Shown here: in pieces, positions 27,158-36,376 of the stretch
How positions within the stretch are numbered: position 1 is the stretch's first letter
Layout of the letters: each line of letters opens with the position of its first letter
Source of the DNA: Actinomadura latina NBRC 106108
GTDB taxonomy: Bacteria; Actinomycetota; Actinomycetes; Streptosporangiales; Streptosporangiaceae
Direction: 5' to 3'
DNA length: 61,054 nt
Assembly (NCBI RefSeq): GCF_001552195.1
Contig: NZ_BCQS01000042.1
Coordinates: 1-61,054 of the forward strand
Translations under genes and position numbers: made by a program
Notes under the pieces: generated by a model
Told to the model about the DNA's origin: nothing
The model's database searches: none
Seen by the model: the letters and a program-made list of their open reading frames with translations, nothing else

Positions 27158-28192
27158 ATGGGTAACAAGCTGTCGTTTCTTGGCCGTGACATGGCCGTCG
27201 ATCTTGGTACCGCCAACACACTGGTGTACGTGCGCGGGCGTGGCATCGTCCTGAACGAACCATCCGTGGTGGCGATCAATACCAACACCGGAAAGATCGT
27301 CGCGGTCGGCATCGAGGCGAAACGGATGATCGGCCGGACGCCCGGCAACATCGTCGCCGTCCGGCCGCTCAAGGACGGGGTCATCGCCGACTTCGACGTC
27401 ACCGAGCGGATGCTGCGCTACTTCATCCAGAAGGTCCACAAGCGCCGGCACTTCGCGAAGCCGCGGATCGTCGTGGCCGTGCCGAGCGGGATCACCGGAG
27501 TGGAGCAGCGCGCGGTGAAGGAGGCCGGCTACCAGGCCGGCGCCCGCCGCGTCTACATCATCGAAGAGCCGATGGCGGCCGCCATCGGCGCCGGGCTGCC
27601 CGTCTACGAGCCGACCGGCAACATGGTCGTCGACATAGGCGGCGGCACCACCGAGGTCGCCATCATCTCGCTCGGCGGCATCGTCACCAGCCAGTCCGTC
27701 CGCGTCGGCGGCGACGAGCTGGACCAGGCGGTCATCTCCTTCTCCAAGAAGGAATACTCCCTGATGCTCGGGGAACGGACCGCCGAGGAGATCAAGATGG
27801 CGATCGGGTCGGCCTATCCCTACGGAGACGAGGAGCCGCACGCCGAGATCAGGGGCCGCGACCTCGTGAGCGGGCTGCCGAAGACCGTCGTGATCTCCGC
27901 CGAGGAGGTGCGGCGGGCGATCGAGGAACCGGTCAACGCCGTGGTGGACGCGGTGAAGACCACGCTGGACAAGTGCCCGCCCGAGCTGTCGGGCGACATC
28001 ATGGACCGCGGGATCGCGCTCACCGGCGGCGGCGCGCTGCTGAAGAACCTCGACGAACGGCTCCGCGAGGAGACCGGGATGCCCATCCACCTGGTGGACA
28101 ACCCGCTCGACTCGGTGGTGCTCGGCACCGGCAAGTGCGTCGAGGACTTCGAGTCGCTGCGCCAGGTCCTCGTGCCGGAGCCGCGGCACTAG
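27158..28192 (+). CDS. mreB: Rod-shape-determining protein MreB
   Basis: A 344-residue bacterial actin. Phosphate-1 motif MAVDLGTANTLVY, the connecting and phosphate-2 loops (VVDIGGGTTEVAI), and the adenosine motif ALTGGGALLKNLD are all present. ATG at 27158 (MGNKLSFLG) matches MreB N termini; the in-frame ATG at 27107 overlaps a TACGAT promoter-like hexamer. It heads mreB-mreC-mreD-mrdA-rodA. In sporulating actinomycetes this operon acts in spore-wall synthesis rather than vegetative elongation (established for Streptomyces; inference here). Confidence 0.97.
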   Translation: MGNKLSFLGRDMAVDLGTANTLVYVRGRGIVLNEPSVVAINTNTGKIVAVGIEAKRMIGRTPGNIVAVRPLKDGVIADFDVTERMLRYFIQKVHKRRHFAKPRIVVAVPSGITGVEQRAVKEAGYQAGARRVYIIEEPMAAAIGAGLPVYEPTGNMVVDIGGGTTEVAIISLGGIVTSQSVRVGGDELDQAVISFSKKEYSLMLGERTAEEIKMAIGSAYPYGDEEPHAEIRGRDLVSGLPKTVVISAEEVRRAIEEPVNAVVDAVKTTLDKCPPELSGDIMDRGIALTGGGALLKNLDERLREETGMPIHLVDNPLDSVVLGTGKCVEDFESLRQVLVPEPRH

Positions 28193-28287
28193 ATCGGACG
28201 TGGTACCCGGGGGGCGTCGGGGGTCGCCCCCTCGGGAGGAGCTGGTCGGCTCCGGGCTCGCGCAATCAGGAAACCGGAGGTCGGTGC

Positions 28288-29301
28288 GTGAAGGACACCC
28301 GGCGCACCCGCATGGTGCTCGGCGGGCTGCTCATCGTGGCGCTCACGATGATCACCGTGGACTACCGCGGCGGCGCGGACTCGCCGCTGCGCGGGCTGCG
28401 CGACGCGGGCGCGTCCGTGTTCGGGCCCGTCGAGCGCGCGTCGGCGTCCGTCGTCCGGCCGGTGGGCAACGCCTTCGACGCGGTCACCGACGCGCCCGGC
28501 GAGCGGCGCCGCGCCGACCGGCTCGCCCGGCAGAACCAGAAGCTGCGCGAGCAGCTGCGCTCCGCCCGGCTCGACAAGGACAAGTCCGCGCAGCTGGAGC
28601 GGCTGCTCGGCACCGCCGGGATGGGCGGCTACAAGATCCACGCCGCGCAGGTGATCTCCGCCGGGCAGGGCTTCGAGGACACCGTCACCATCGACGCCGG
28701 CGGCCGCAGCGGCATCAAGCCCGACATGACGGTGATCAGCGCCGCCGGGCTCGTCGGCCGCGTCACCCGGGTCGGGCCCGCGACCTCGACCGTCCTGCTC
28801 GCCACCGACCAGACCTCGTCCATCGGCTCCCGCCTGGAGGACTCCAAGGAGATCGGGATCGTGCAGGGCCGCGGCCGCCGCGGCCTCGGCGGGGGCGGCG
28901 ACACGCCGCTGCGGTTCCAGCTGCTGGACGCCGCCGCGCCGATCCGGGTCGGCCAGCGGATCGTGACGCTCGGGTCGCAGGGCCAGCGCCCGTACGTGCC
29001 CGGCGTCCCGATCGGCGAGGTCGCCCGGATCGAGGAGCCCACCGGCGGGCTGACCCGCACCGCCTACGTCCGGCCGTTCGTGAAGTTCACCAGCCTGGAC
29101 GTCGTCGGCGTCGTGGTCGCCCCGCCGAAGACCGATCCGCGGGACGCGGTGCTGCCGCCGAAGCCGAAACCGCCCGCGACGCCGACCCCCAGTCCGAGCA
29201 AGAGCCCGAAGGCGAGCAAGAGCCCGAAGGCCCGGGAGAGCGCGGACGCGCGGCCGAGCCGCTCCGCGAGCCCGTCCACAGAACCGAGCGCGGGGGACTG
29301 A
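28288..29301 (+). CDS. mreC: Rod-shape-determining protein MreC
   Basis: A 337-residue MreC. There is one N-terminal membrane anchor (about 9-25), a coiled coil (about 71-110; RLARQNQKLREQLRSARLD), and the paired beta-barrel MreC domain (ISAGQGFEDTVTIDAGGRSGI through GVPIGEVARIEEP). The last 50 residues are a Pro/Ser/Lys-rich tail with two SPKASKSPKA units, not found in short MreCs. GTG at 28288 follows GGAGG by seven bases. The 95-bp gap after mreB holds a G-rich palindrome around 28207-28237. Confidence 0.93.
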   Translation: MKDTRRTRMVLGGLLIVALTMITVDYRGGADSPLRGLRDAGASVFGPVERASASVVRPVGNAFDAVTDAPGERRRADRLARQNQKLREQLRSARLDKDKSAQLERLLGTAGMGGYKIHAAQVISAGQGFEDTVTIDAGGRSGIKPDMTVISAAGLVGRVTRVGPATSTVLLATDQTSSIGSRLEDSKEIGIVQGRGRRGLGGGGDTPLRFQLLDAAAPIRVGQRIVTLGSQGQRPYVPGVPIGEVARIEEPTGGLTRTAYVRPFVKFTSLDVVGVVVAPPKTDPRDAVLPPKPKPPATPTPSPSKSPKASKSPKARESADARPSRSASPSTEPSAGD

Positions 29302-29302
29302 A

Positions 29303-29902
29303 GTGCTGAACCCACCCGAGGCGTCGCCGGCCGGCCGCACCGCGGTGGCCGCGGTGGTGATCGTCGTGACGCTGATCCTGCAGGTGTCGGTGGCGAACCG
29401 GCTGCCGCTGCCCGGCGGCGTGCAACCCGACCTGGTACTGCTGGCCGTCGTGGCGCTGGCGCTGGTCGCCGGCTCGATGACCGGCATGGTCACCGGGTTC
29501 CTCGCCGGTCTCGCCGCCGACATCATCCCGCCCGCCGACCACACCCTCGGCAGGTACGCGCTCGTCTACTGCCTCATCGGCTACCTGTGCGGCGCCGCCG
29601 CCGCCGAGATGGACCGCCAGTCCGTCGTGCCGTTCTTCGCCGTCGCCGCGGGCGCGCTCGCCGGGACGGTCCTGTACGCGGCGACCGGGATGATCCTCGG
29701 CGACCCGCGCGCCGGGTGGGGGACGGTGTCGCGGATGGTCCCGCTGCAGGTCCTCTACGACATCATCGCCAGCCCGTTCGTGGTGTGGGCGGTGCTGCGC
29801 GCCACCCGCCGGTACGAGAGCGGCGAACGATCACGCGGCGACCGCCTCGCGGTGCCCGCCGCCCGCTACCGCGCGATGTCGGGGCGGGGCGGGAACCTGT
29901 GA
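29303..29902 (+). CDS. mreD: Rod-shape-determining protein MreD
   Basis: A 199-residue integral membrane protein with about five transmembrane segments and the family's polar motifs (VQPDLVLLAVVALALVAG; GRYALVYCLIGYLCG). The GTG at 29303 is one base after the mreC stop, and its own stop overlaps the next start (GTGA). It scaffolds MreC and the elongation synthases. Confidence 0.92.
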   Translation: MLNPPEASPAGRTAVAAVVIVVTLILQVSVANRLPLPGGVQPDLVLLAVVALALVAGSMTGMVTGFLAGLAADIIPPADHTLGRYALVYCLIGYLCGAAAAEMDRQSVVPFFAVAAGALAGTVLYAATGMILGDPRAGWGTVSRMVPLQVLYDIIASPFVVWAVLRATRRYESGERSRGDRLAVPAARYRAMSGRGGNL

Positions 29903-31971
29903 ACCCCCGCACCCACTTCCGGCTCGTCGTCCTGTACGTGCTCGTCGGCGCGCTGCTGCTCGTCCTCGTCGGGCGCATGTGGACGCTGCAGGTCCTGGAG
30001 GGCGGGCACTACCAGGAGATCGCCGCCCAGAACCGCACCCGCGACATCGTCGTCCCCGCCGTCCGCGGCATGATCCTGGACGACCGGGGCGTGCCCCTCG
30101 TCCGGAACCGCAGCGCGCTCGTCGTGTCGGTCAACCGGACCACGCTGTCCCGGCAGGAGGACGGCGGCGAGACCGTCCTGAAACGGCTCGCGGCCGTGCT
30201 CGGCACCAGCTACGCGGACATCTCCAAGCGGATCCGGCTGTGCAGCCCCACCGTCAAGCGGCCGTGCTGGCCCGGCTCCCCGTACCAGCCGATCCCCGTC
30301 GAGGACCACGTCGACTCCAAGCGCGCCCTGCAGATCATGGAGCGGCAGGAGGACTTCCCCGGCGTCACCGCGCAGATCCAGGCCGTCCGCGACTACCCGG
30401 AGCCGGAGGACGCGAGCGCCGCGCAGGTGCTCGGCTACCTCCAGCCCGTCACGCAGGAGGAACTGGACCGGCGCAAGGGCCTGAAGGTCACCGGGTACAG
30501 CGGCGTCGACCTCGTCGGGCGCGCGGGCCTGGAGGCCCAGTACGACCGCGCGCTGCGCGGCGAGCCGGGGTACCGCAGGGTCCTCGTCGACAGCCAGGGG
30601 CGCGTCACCGGCACCGCCGAGGAGCAGCCGGCGACGTCCGGCAGCAACCTCGTCACCAGCATCGACGCGGGCGTGCAGGGCGCGGCCGAGAAGGCGCTCA
30701 AGCACGCGATCGACGGCGCGCGCAAGGCGGGGAAGCCCGCCGACGCCGGCGCCGCGGTGGTGATGGACGTCCGCACCGGCCGCATGATCGCCATGGCCAG
30801 CTACCCGACCTACGACCCGACCATCTGGACCGGCGGCATCTCGCAGGACAAGTACGACGCGCTGCTCGGCAAGAAGAACGGCGAGCCGCTGATCTCCCGC
30901 GTCACCCAGGGGCAGTTCGCGCCCGGCTCCACCTTCAAGATCTCCTCGGTGGCCGCCGCGGTGAAGAACGGCGCCAGCCTGAAGGGCATCTATCCGTGCC
31001 CCGGCTCCTACAACGTCGGGAACCGGGCCTTCACCAACGCCGGGGGTGCGGCCTACGGCCCGATGACCCTGCACACGGCCCTTGTGAAGTCCTGCGACAC
31101 CGTGTTCTACAGATTCGCCTACCTGGAGTGGAAGGCGGACGGCGGGATGCACCCGAAGAAGAACCCGTCCGACCCGATGGTGAAGATGGCCCGCCAGTAC
31201 GGGTTCGGGACCAAGACCGGGATCGACCTTCCCAGCGAGAGCTCCGGCCGCATCCCGGACCGGCAGTGGAAGAAGGACTACTGGACGGCCACCAAGGCCG
31301 CCAACTGCAAGGGCGCCAAGCAGGGCTACCCCGAGGTCGCCAAGACCGACCCCGCGCGCGCCGCCTACCTGAAGGCGGTCGCGACGGAGAACTGCACCGA
31401 GGGGTACGTGTGGCGGCCCGGTGACGCGGCCAACTTCGCGGTCGGGCAGGGGAACGTCCTGGTGACACCCCTCCAGCTCGTCCGCGCGTACGCGGCGGTC
31501 GCCAACGGCGGCAAGCTGCTGACCCCGCGGCTCGGGGTCGCGGTCGTGCGGCCGGACGGCACGGTCGTCCGCCGGGTCGACTCCCCGCCGCCGCAGAAGC
31601 TGCCGGTCGACCCGAAGGTGCTGAAGTACATCCGGGCCGCCCTCGCCCAGGTGCCCAAGCAGGGCACCGCGGCCGGCGCGTTCTCCGGGTTCGACTTCAA
31701 GCGCGTCGACGTGGGCGGCAAGACCGGTACCGCGGAGGTCTACGGCAAGCAGGACTCCTCCTGGTTCGCCTCGTTCGGCCCGGTGAAGGACCCGCGCTTC
31801 GCGGTCGTCGCGCTGGTCTCCCAGGGCGGCTTCGGCGCCTCGACGTCCGCCCCGGCCGTCCGGGAGATCTGGGAGGCCATGTACGGGACGAAGGACAAGA
31901 AGCCGATCCTGAAGGACGGCAAGCTCCCGTCCGAGCTGCCGCGGATGCCCGGCCAGGGGGCCGCCCCGTGA
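29899..31971 (+). CDS. mrdA: Penicillin-binding protein 2, elongasome transpeptidase
   Basis: A 690-residue class B PBP that cross-links peptidoglycan with RodA. One N-terminal anchor (about 8-28) is followed by the dimerisation/pedestal region (DIVVPAVRGMILDDRG) and the transpeptidase domain with Ser344 in GSTFK, SxN-type SCD, and KTG at about 608. A cysteine-rich insertion (LCSPTVKRPCW, about 115-125) is typical of actinobacterial PBP2. GTG overlaps mreD by four bases. Confidence 0.95.
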   Translation: MNPRTHFRLVVLYVLVGALLLVLVGRMWTLQVLEGGHYQEIAAQNRTRDIVVPAVRGMILDDRGVPLVRNRSALVVSVNRTTLSRQEDGGETVLKRLAAVLGTSYADISKRIRLCSPTVKRPCWPGSPYQPIPVEDHVDSKRALQIMERQEDFPGVTAQIQAVRDYPEPEDASAAQVLGYLQPVTQEELDRRKGLKVTGYSGVDLVGRAGLEAQYDRALRGEPGYRRVLVDSQGRVTGTAEEQPATSGSNLVTSIDAGVQGAAEKALKHAIDGARKAGKPADAGAAVVMDVRTGRMIAMASYPTYDPTIWTGGISQDKYDALLGKKNGEPLISRVTQGQFAPGSTFKISSVAAAVKNGASLKGIYPCPGSYNVGNRAFTNAGGAAYGPMTLHTALVKSCDTVFYRFAYLEWKADGGMHPKKNPSDPMVKMARQYGFGTKTGIDLPSESSGRIPDRQWKKDYWTATKAANCKGAKQGYPEVAKTDPARAAYLKAVATENCTEGYVWRPGDAANFAVGQGNVLVTPLQLVRAYAAVANGGKLLTPRLGVAVVRPDGTVVRRVDSPPPQKLPVDPKVLKYIRAALAQVPKQGTAAGAFSGFDFKRVDVGGKTGTAEVYGKQDSSWFASFGPVKDPRFAVVALVSQGGFGASTSAPAVREIWEAMYGTKDKKPILKDGKLPSELPRMPGQGAAP

Positions 31972-33152
31972 TCACCGGAACCGGTGCGGGCCCGGTCGAG
32001 GGGTACGGCGCGCGGCGCACCTGGCAGGGCCGGCTCGCCGGGCTGCGGCGGCTCGACTGGCCGCTGTTCCTCGCCGTGCTGGCGCTGTCGCTGCTGGGCG
32101 CGCTGCTGGTGCGCTCGGCCACCTTCCACCTGCTCGCCGAGCAGGGCGACGACCCGGAGAGCCTGCTCAAGCGGCACGTGCTGAACCTGCTCATCGGGTT
32201 CCTGCTCGGCGGCGTCGTCACCGTCCTGGACTACCGGCTCCTGCGCGCCTACGTCCCCATCCTGTACGGGGTGGCGTGCGTGGGCCTGCTCGCCGTGCTG
32301 ACCCCGCTCGGCTCGACGATCAACGGGTCGCACTCGTGGATCGTGCTCGGCGGCGGGTTCCAGGTGCAGCCGTCGGAGTTCGCCAAGGTCGGGCTGGTGG
32401 TGCTGCTCGCGATGATCCTCGGCGAGCCGCGGGACGGCGAGATCGGGCCGGGCCGCCGCGACGTGCTGCTCGCGCTCGTCCTCGCCGGGGTTCCCGGCCT
32501 GCTGATCATGCTGCAGCCCGACCTCGGCACCACGCTGGTGTTCATCGCGGTCGTGCTCGGCATGCTGGCGGTCTCCGGCGCGCAGAAGCGCTGGCTCATC
32601 GGCCTGCTGGGCGGCGGTGTGCTCGCGTGCGCCGCCGTGTGGTTCTTCGGGCTGCTGGAGGACTACCAGATCGACCGGTTCATCGCGTTCCTGCATCCGG
32701 AGGCCGATCCGCGCGGCGCCGGCTACAACGCCCAGCAGGCCCGCATCGCGGTAGGGTCCGGCGGCGTGTTCGGCAAGGGGCTGTTCCACGGCGAGCAGAC
32801 CAGCGGCCACTTCGTGCCCGAGCAGCAGACCGACTTCATCTTCACGGTCGCGGGGGAGGAACTGGGCTTCGTCGGCGGTGCGATCATCGTCGTGCTGCTC
32901 GGCGTGGTGCTGTGGCGCGGGCTGCGGATCGCCACCCAGGCGGCCGACCTGTTCGGCACGCTGGTCGCGACCGGGGTGGTGTGCTGGCTGGGGTTCCAGA
33001 CCTTCGAGAACGTCGGGATGACCATCGGGATCATGCCGATCACCGGGCTGCCGCTGCCGTTCATCTCCTACGGCGGGTCGGCCACCTTCGCGAACATGAT
33101 CGCGTTCGGGCTGCTGCAGGCGGTCCATGTGCGCCGGCACGCGTTCGATTAG
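31968..33152 (+). CDS. rodA: RodA/FtsW/SpoVE-family peptidoglycan glycosyltransferase
   Basis: A 394-residue SEDS protein with about ten transmembrane helices. The family signatures are SHSWIVLGGGFQVQPSEFAK, LQPDLGTTLVF, and TDFIFTVAGEELGFVGG with its catalytic-region acidic residue, ending with ITGLPLPFISYGGSA. It overlaps mrdA by four bases (GTGA), so the polymerase and transpeptidase are coupled. Confidence 0.95.
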   Translation: MITGTGAGPVEGYGARRTWQGRLAGLRRLDWPLFLAVLALSLLGALLVRSATFHLLAEQGDDPESLLKRHVLNLLIGFLLGGVVTVLDYRLLRAYVPILYGVACVGLLAVLTPLGSTINGSHSWIVLGGGFQVQPSEFAKVGLVVLLAMILGEPRDGEIGPGRRDVLLALVLAGVPGLLIMLQPDLGTTLVFIAVVLGMLAVSGAQKRWLIGLLGGGVLACAAVWFFGLLEDYQIDRFIAFLHPEADPRGAGYNAQQARIAVGSGGVFGKGLFHGEQTSGHFVPEQQTDFIFTVAGEELGFVGGAIIVVLLGVVLWRGLRIATQAADLFGTLVATGVVCWLGFQTFENVGMTIGIMPITGLPLPFISYGGSATFANMIAFGLLQAVHVRRHAFD

Positions 33153-33216
33153 CGACCCGCCACCGCGTAGGCTGGACGTTCATCCCAACGTCCCCTGCTG
33201 CACGGAGGATTCCGTC

Positions 33217-35139
33217 ATGCCGGTCGAGTCGCTCTTCCCGCGCCTGGAACCGCTGCTCCCGAGCGTGCAGAAGCCGATCCAGTACGTCGGCGGCGAGCTG
33301 AACTCCCACATCAAGGACTGGGACGAGACCGACGTCCGGTGGGCGCTGATGTACCCCGACGCCTACGAGGTCGGGCAGCCGAACCAGGGCGTCCAGATCC
33401 TTTACGAGATCCTGAACGAGCGCGACGGCGTGCTCGCGGAGCGGACCTACACGGTCTGGCCCGACCTGGAGGCCGTCATGCGCGAGCACGGCATCCCGCA
33501 GTTCACCGTGGACGCGCACCGCCCGGTCGCCGCGTTCGACGTGCTCGGCGTGTCGTTCTCCACCGAGCTCGGCTACACCAACATGCTGACGGCGCTCGAC
33601 CTCGCCGGCATCCCGCTGGACGCCGCCGAGCGCACCGATGACCACCCCATCGTGATCGCGGGCGGGCACGCCGCGTTCAACCCCGAGCCCATCGCCGACT
33701 TCGTCGACGCGGCCGTCCTCGGCGACGGCGAGGAGATCGTCCTCGCGATCACCGAGGTGATCCGCGAGTGGAAGGCCGAGGGCGAGCCCGGCGGGCGGGA
33801 CGGGCTGCTGCTGCGGCTCGCGGCGTCCGGCGGCGTGTACGTACCCCGCTTCTACGACGTCACCTACCTGCCGGACGGCCGGATCCAGCGGGTCGCGCCG
33901 AACCGTCCGGGCGTCCCGTGGCGGGTCGAGAAGCACACCGTCATGGACCTCGACCAGTGGCCGTACCCGAAGAAGCCGCTCGTCCCGCTCGCCGAGACCG
34001 TGCACGAGCGGTTCAGCGTGGAGATCTTCCGCGGCTGCACGCGCGGCTGCCGGTTCTGCCAGGCCGGGATGATCACCCGTCCGGTGCGGGAGCGGTCGAT
34101 CACCACGATCGGGAACATGGTCGAGCAGGGCCTCAAGGAGTCCGGCTTCCAGGAGGTCGGGCTGCTCAGCCTGTCCAGCGCCGACCACAGCGAGATCGGC
34201 GACGTGGCCAAGGGCCTCGCCGACCGCTACGAGGGCACCAACACCTCGCTGTCGCTGCCGTCCACCCGCGTGGACGCCTTCAACATCACGCTCGCCAACG
34301 AGTTCTCCCGCGGCGGCCGGCGCTCCGGCCTCACCTTCGCGCCGGAGGGCGGCTCCGAGCGGATGCGCAAGGTGATCAACAAGATGGTCAGCGAGGACGA
34401 CCTGATCCGCACCGTCAGCACCGCCTACGAGAACGGCTGGCGGCAGGTCAAGCTGTACTTCATGTGCGGCCTGCCCACCGAGGAGGACGAGGACGTCCTC
34501 GCGATCGCCGGCATGGCCAAGCGCGTCATCCAGGCGGGGCGGGAGGCCACCGGCCGCAAGGACATCCGCTGCACCGTGTCCATCGGCGGGTTCGTGCCGA
34601 AGCCGCACACGCCGTTCCAGTGGGCGGCGCAGTGCGACCACGAGACCGTCGACCGGCGCCTGCACGCCCTCAAGGACCTGCTGCGCGGCGACAAGGAGTA
34701 CGGCCGCGCCATCGGCCTGCGCTACCACGACGGGCAGCCGTCCATCATCGAGGGCATGCTGTCGCGGGGCGACCGGCGCGTCGGCAAGGTCATCCGCGCC
34801 GTCTGGGAGGACGGCGGCCGCTTCGACGGCTGGAGCGAGCACTTCTCGTACGAGCGCTGGACGGCCTGCGCCGAGCAGGCGCTGGCCGAGGAGCCCGTCG
34901 ATCTCGCCTGGTACACCGTCCGGGAGCGCGACGAAGTCGAGGTGCTTCCGTGGGACCACCTCGACGCCGGCCTCGACCGCGAGTGGCTCTGGCAGGACTG
35001 GCAGGACGCCGTCGACGAGACCGAGGTCGAGGACTGCCGCTGGACGCCCTGCTACGACTGCGGTGTCTGCCCCACCATGGGCACGGAGATCCAGATAGGC
35101 CCCACCGGCAAGAAGCTGCTGCCCCTGTCGGTGGTCTGA
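33217..35139 (+). CDS. TIGR03960-type B12-binding-domain radical SAM protein
   Basis: A 640-residue radical SAM enzyme. The iron-sulfur motif is Cys274, Cys278 and Cys281 (GCTRGCRFC), followed by SAM-binding features such as LSLSSADHSEIG and FAPEGGSERMRKVINK. The N-terminal 200 residues form a cobalamin-binding-like fold, although the usual DxHxxG is not obvious. More cysteines at the C terminus (WTPCYDCGVCP) could bind an auxiliary cluster. The family is paired with a DUF2344/TIGR03936 protein, the next gene, often beside RNase E/G; the substrate is unknown. ATG at 33217 follows GGAGG. Confidence 0.92.
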   Translation: MPVESLFPRLEPLLPSVQKPIQYVGGELNSHIKDWDETDVRWALMYPDAYEVGQPNQGVQILYEILNERDGVLAERTYTVWPDLEAVMREHGIPQFTVDAHRPVAAFDVLGVSFSTELGYTNMLTALDLAGIPLDAAERTDDHPIVIAGGHAAFNPEPIADFVDAAVLGDGEEIVLAITEVIREWKAEGEPGGRDGLLLRLAASGGVYVPRFYDVTYLPDGRIQRVAPNRPGVPWRVEKHTVMDLDQWPYPKKPLVPLAETVHERFSVEIFRGCTRGCRFCQAGMITRPVRERSITTIGNMVEQGLKESGFQEVGLLSLSSADHSEIGDVAKGLADRYEGTNTSLSLPSTRVDAFNITLANEFSRGGRRSGLTFAPEGGSERMRKVINKMVSEDDLIRTVSTAYENGWRQVKLYFMCGLPTEEDEDVLAIAGMAKRVIQAGREATGRKDIRCTVSIGGFVPKPHTPFQWAAQCDHETVDRRLHALKDLLRGDKEYGRAIGLRYHDGQPSIIEGMLSRGDRRVGKVIRAVWEDGGRFDGWSEHFSYERWTACAEQALAEEPVDLAWYTVRERDEVEVLPWDHLDAGLDREWLWQDWQDAVDETEVEDCRWTPCYDCGVCPTMGTEIQIGPTGKKLLPLSVV

Positions 35140-35313
35140 CGACCCGCGCGGGTGTCCGCATGTCCGGAACCGGTTGCGGGAACCCCCTGAACTGCGGGGG
35201 TCGGGGCCTTACGGCGCCCGTGCTTGGCCGAACGAGGCTCGGGGACCCGTACTCTATAGGGAGACCTAGTTTTCGACTCGGCACGAGTAGGAAGGACCAG
35301 AACCCTGGCACCC

Positions 35314-36171
35314 ATGCCGGAGGGTCCGGCGCCGGCCCCCGTGACCCAGCGACTGCGCGTCCGCTATGCCAAGCGGGGCAGGCTGCGGTTCACGAGCCAC
35401 CGCGACATTTCCCGGGCCGTGGAACGCGCCGTCAGGCGCGCCGGGATCCCTGTCGCGTTCAGCGGCGGATTCACCCCCCACCCGAAGATCTCGTACGCGG
35501 GTGCGGCGGCGACAGGGGTGGCCAGTGAGGCCGAATACCTCGAAATCGGGCTTACCGATACCCGCGACCCTGCGCGGGTGCGAGCCGATCTCGACGCGGC
35601 ACTGCCCCCCGGGCTCGACATCGTCGATGTCGTGCCGGTCCGGGCGGGACGCGGCGACGCGCCGGTCAAACCGAGCGCGTTCGCCGATCGGCTCGAGGCG
35701 TCCGAATGGCGGATCAGGCTGGACGGCGTGTCCGAGGACGACGCCGCCGCGGCCGTGGCCGCCTTCATGGCCGCCTCGGACATCGAGGTGGAACGCCTCA
35801 CCAAGAAGGGACGGCGCCGTTTCGACGTGCGCGCCGCCGTGTCCGCATGTGAGCTGGACCGGCGCGCCGCGGAGGCGGCGGATGTCCCTTGTGCGATACT
35901 TCGAATGGTTGTTCGGCATTCCACACCGGCCGTACGACCCGACGACATCCTCACCGGACTGCGCCAGGTCGCCGACCTCGCGCCGCCGTCACCACCGCTG
36001 GTGACCAGGCTGGCGCAGGGGCCCCTCGACGCGGACACCGGTGGACTCGCGGATCCCCTGGATCCCGACCGGGAGATCGGCCCGGCCTCCGGCGACGGCG
36101 CCGGGACGGCCGGCGGCCCTGTGCGGCCGCAGCCCGGGGACGCCGCGAGCGCGGATGCCGTCAGCGCCTGA
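35314..36171 (+). CDS. TIGR03936/DUF2344 radical-SAM-associated protein
   Basis: A 285-residue partner of the preceding radical SAM gene. The DUF2344 signature is clear: RYAKRGRLRFTSHRDISRAVERAVRRAGIPVAFSGGFTPHPKISYA (residues about 17-62), then EYLEIGL. In some bacteria the two are fused into one polypeptide. The start is uncertain: ATG at 35314 has no strong ribosome site, and GTG at 35341 is an alternative. The C-terminal 60 residues are low-complexity. Confidence 0.88.
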   Translation: MPEGPAPAPVTQRLRVRYAKRGRLRFTSHRDISRAVERAVRRAGIPVAFSGGFTPHPKISYAGAAATGVASEAEYLEIGLTDTRDPARVRADLDAALPPGLDIVDVVPVRAGRGDAPVKPSAFADRLEASEWRIRLDGVSEDDAAAAVAAFMAASDIEVERLTKKGRRRFDVRAAVSACELDRRAAEAADVPCAILRMVVRHSTPAVRPDDILTGLRQVADLAPPSPPLVTRLAQGPLDADTGGLADPLDPDREIGPASGDGAGTAGGPVRPQPGDAASADAVSA

Positions 36172-36251
36172 CCGGGGAACCGAAGCCGTGGGAGCACGGA
36201 ACCGGTTCCGCAGGGTACGGCTGGCGCGCCCCCGACGACTTCGTCGTCATG

Positions 36252-36269
36252 GCCGGACCACGGTCCGGC
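36252..36269. other. Hairpin in the gap before RNase E/G
   Basis: GCCGGACC and GGTCCGGC pair perfectly around AC. Nearby there are also TTCGTCGTC/GACGAC and GTGCGG/CCGCAC pairs, making the 205-bp leader of the RNase gene structured. It may terminate the radical-SAM operon or form part of an autoregulatory leader. Confidence 0.4.
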
Positions 36270-36376
36270 GATGGCGACGCCGATGACTGAGAGGTGCTCC
36301 CGTGCGGCGCACCGCACGTTCCGCCCCCGGGCGGAGCGGGCGGACGCGCCCGGGAGCCTGACGGGAGATTGCCCGG

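Noticed and set aside
35254..35266. Stretch CTATAGGGAGACC resembling the end of a T7 promoter
   Set aside because: Only the last part matches and the TAATACGACTCA half is absent. No phage polymerase gene is present, so I treat it as chance.
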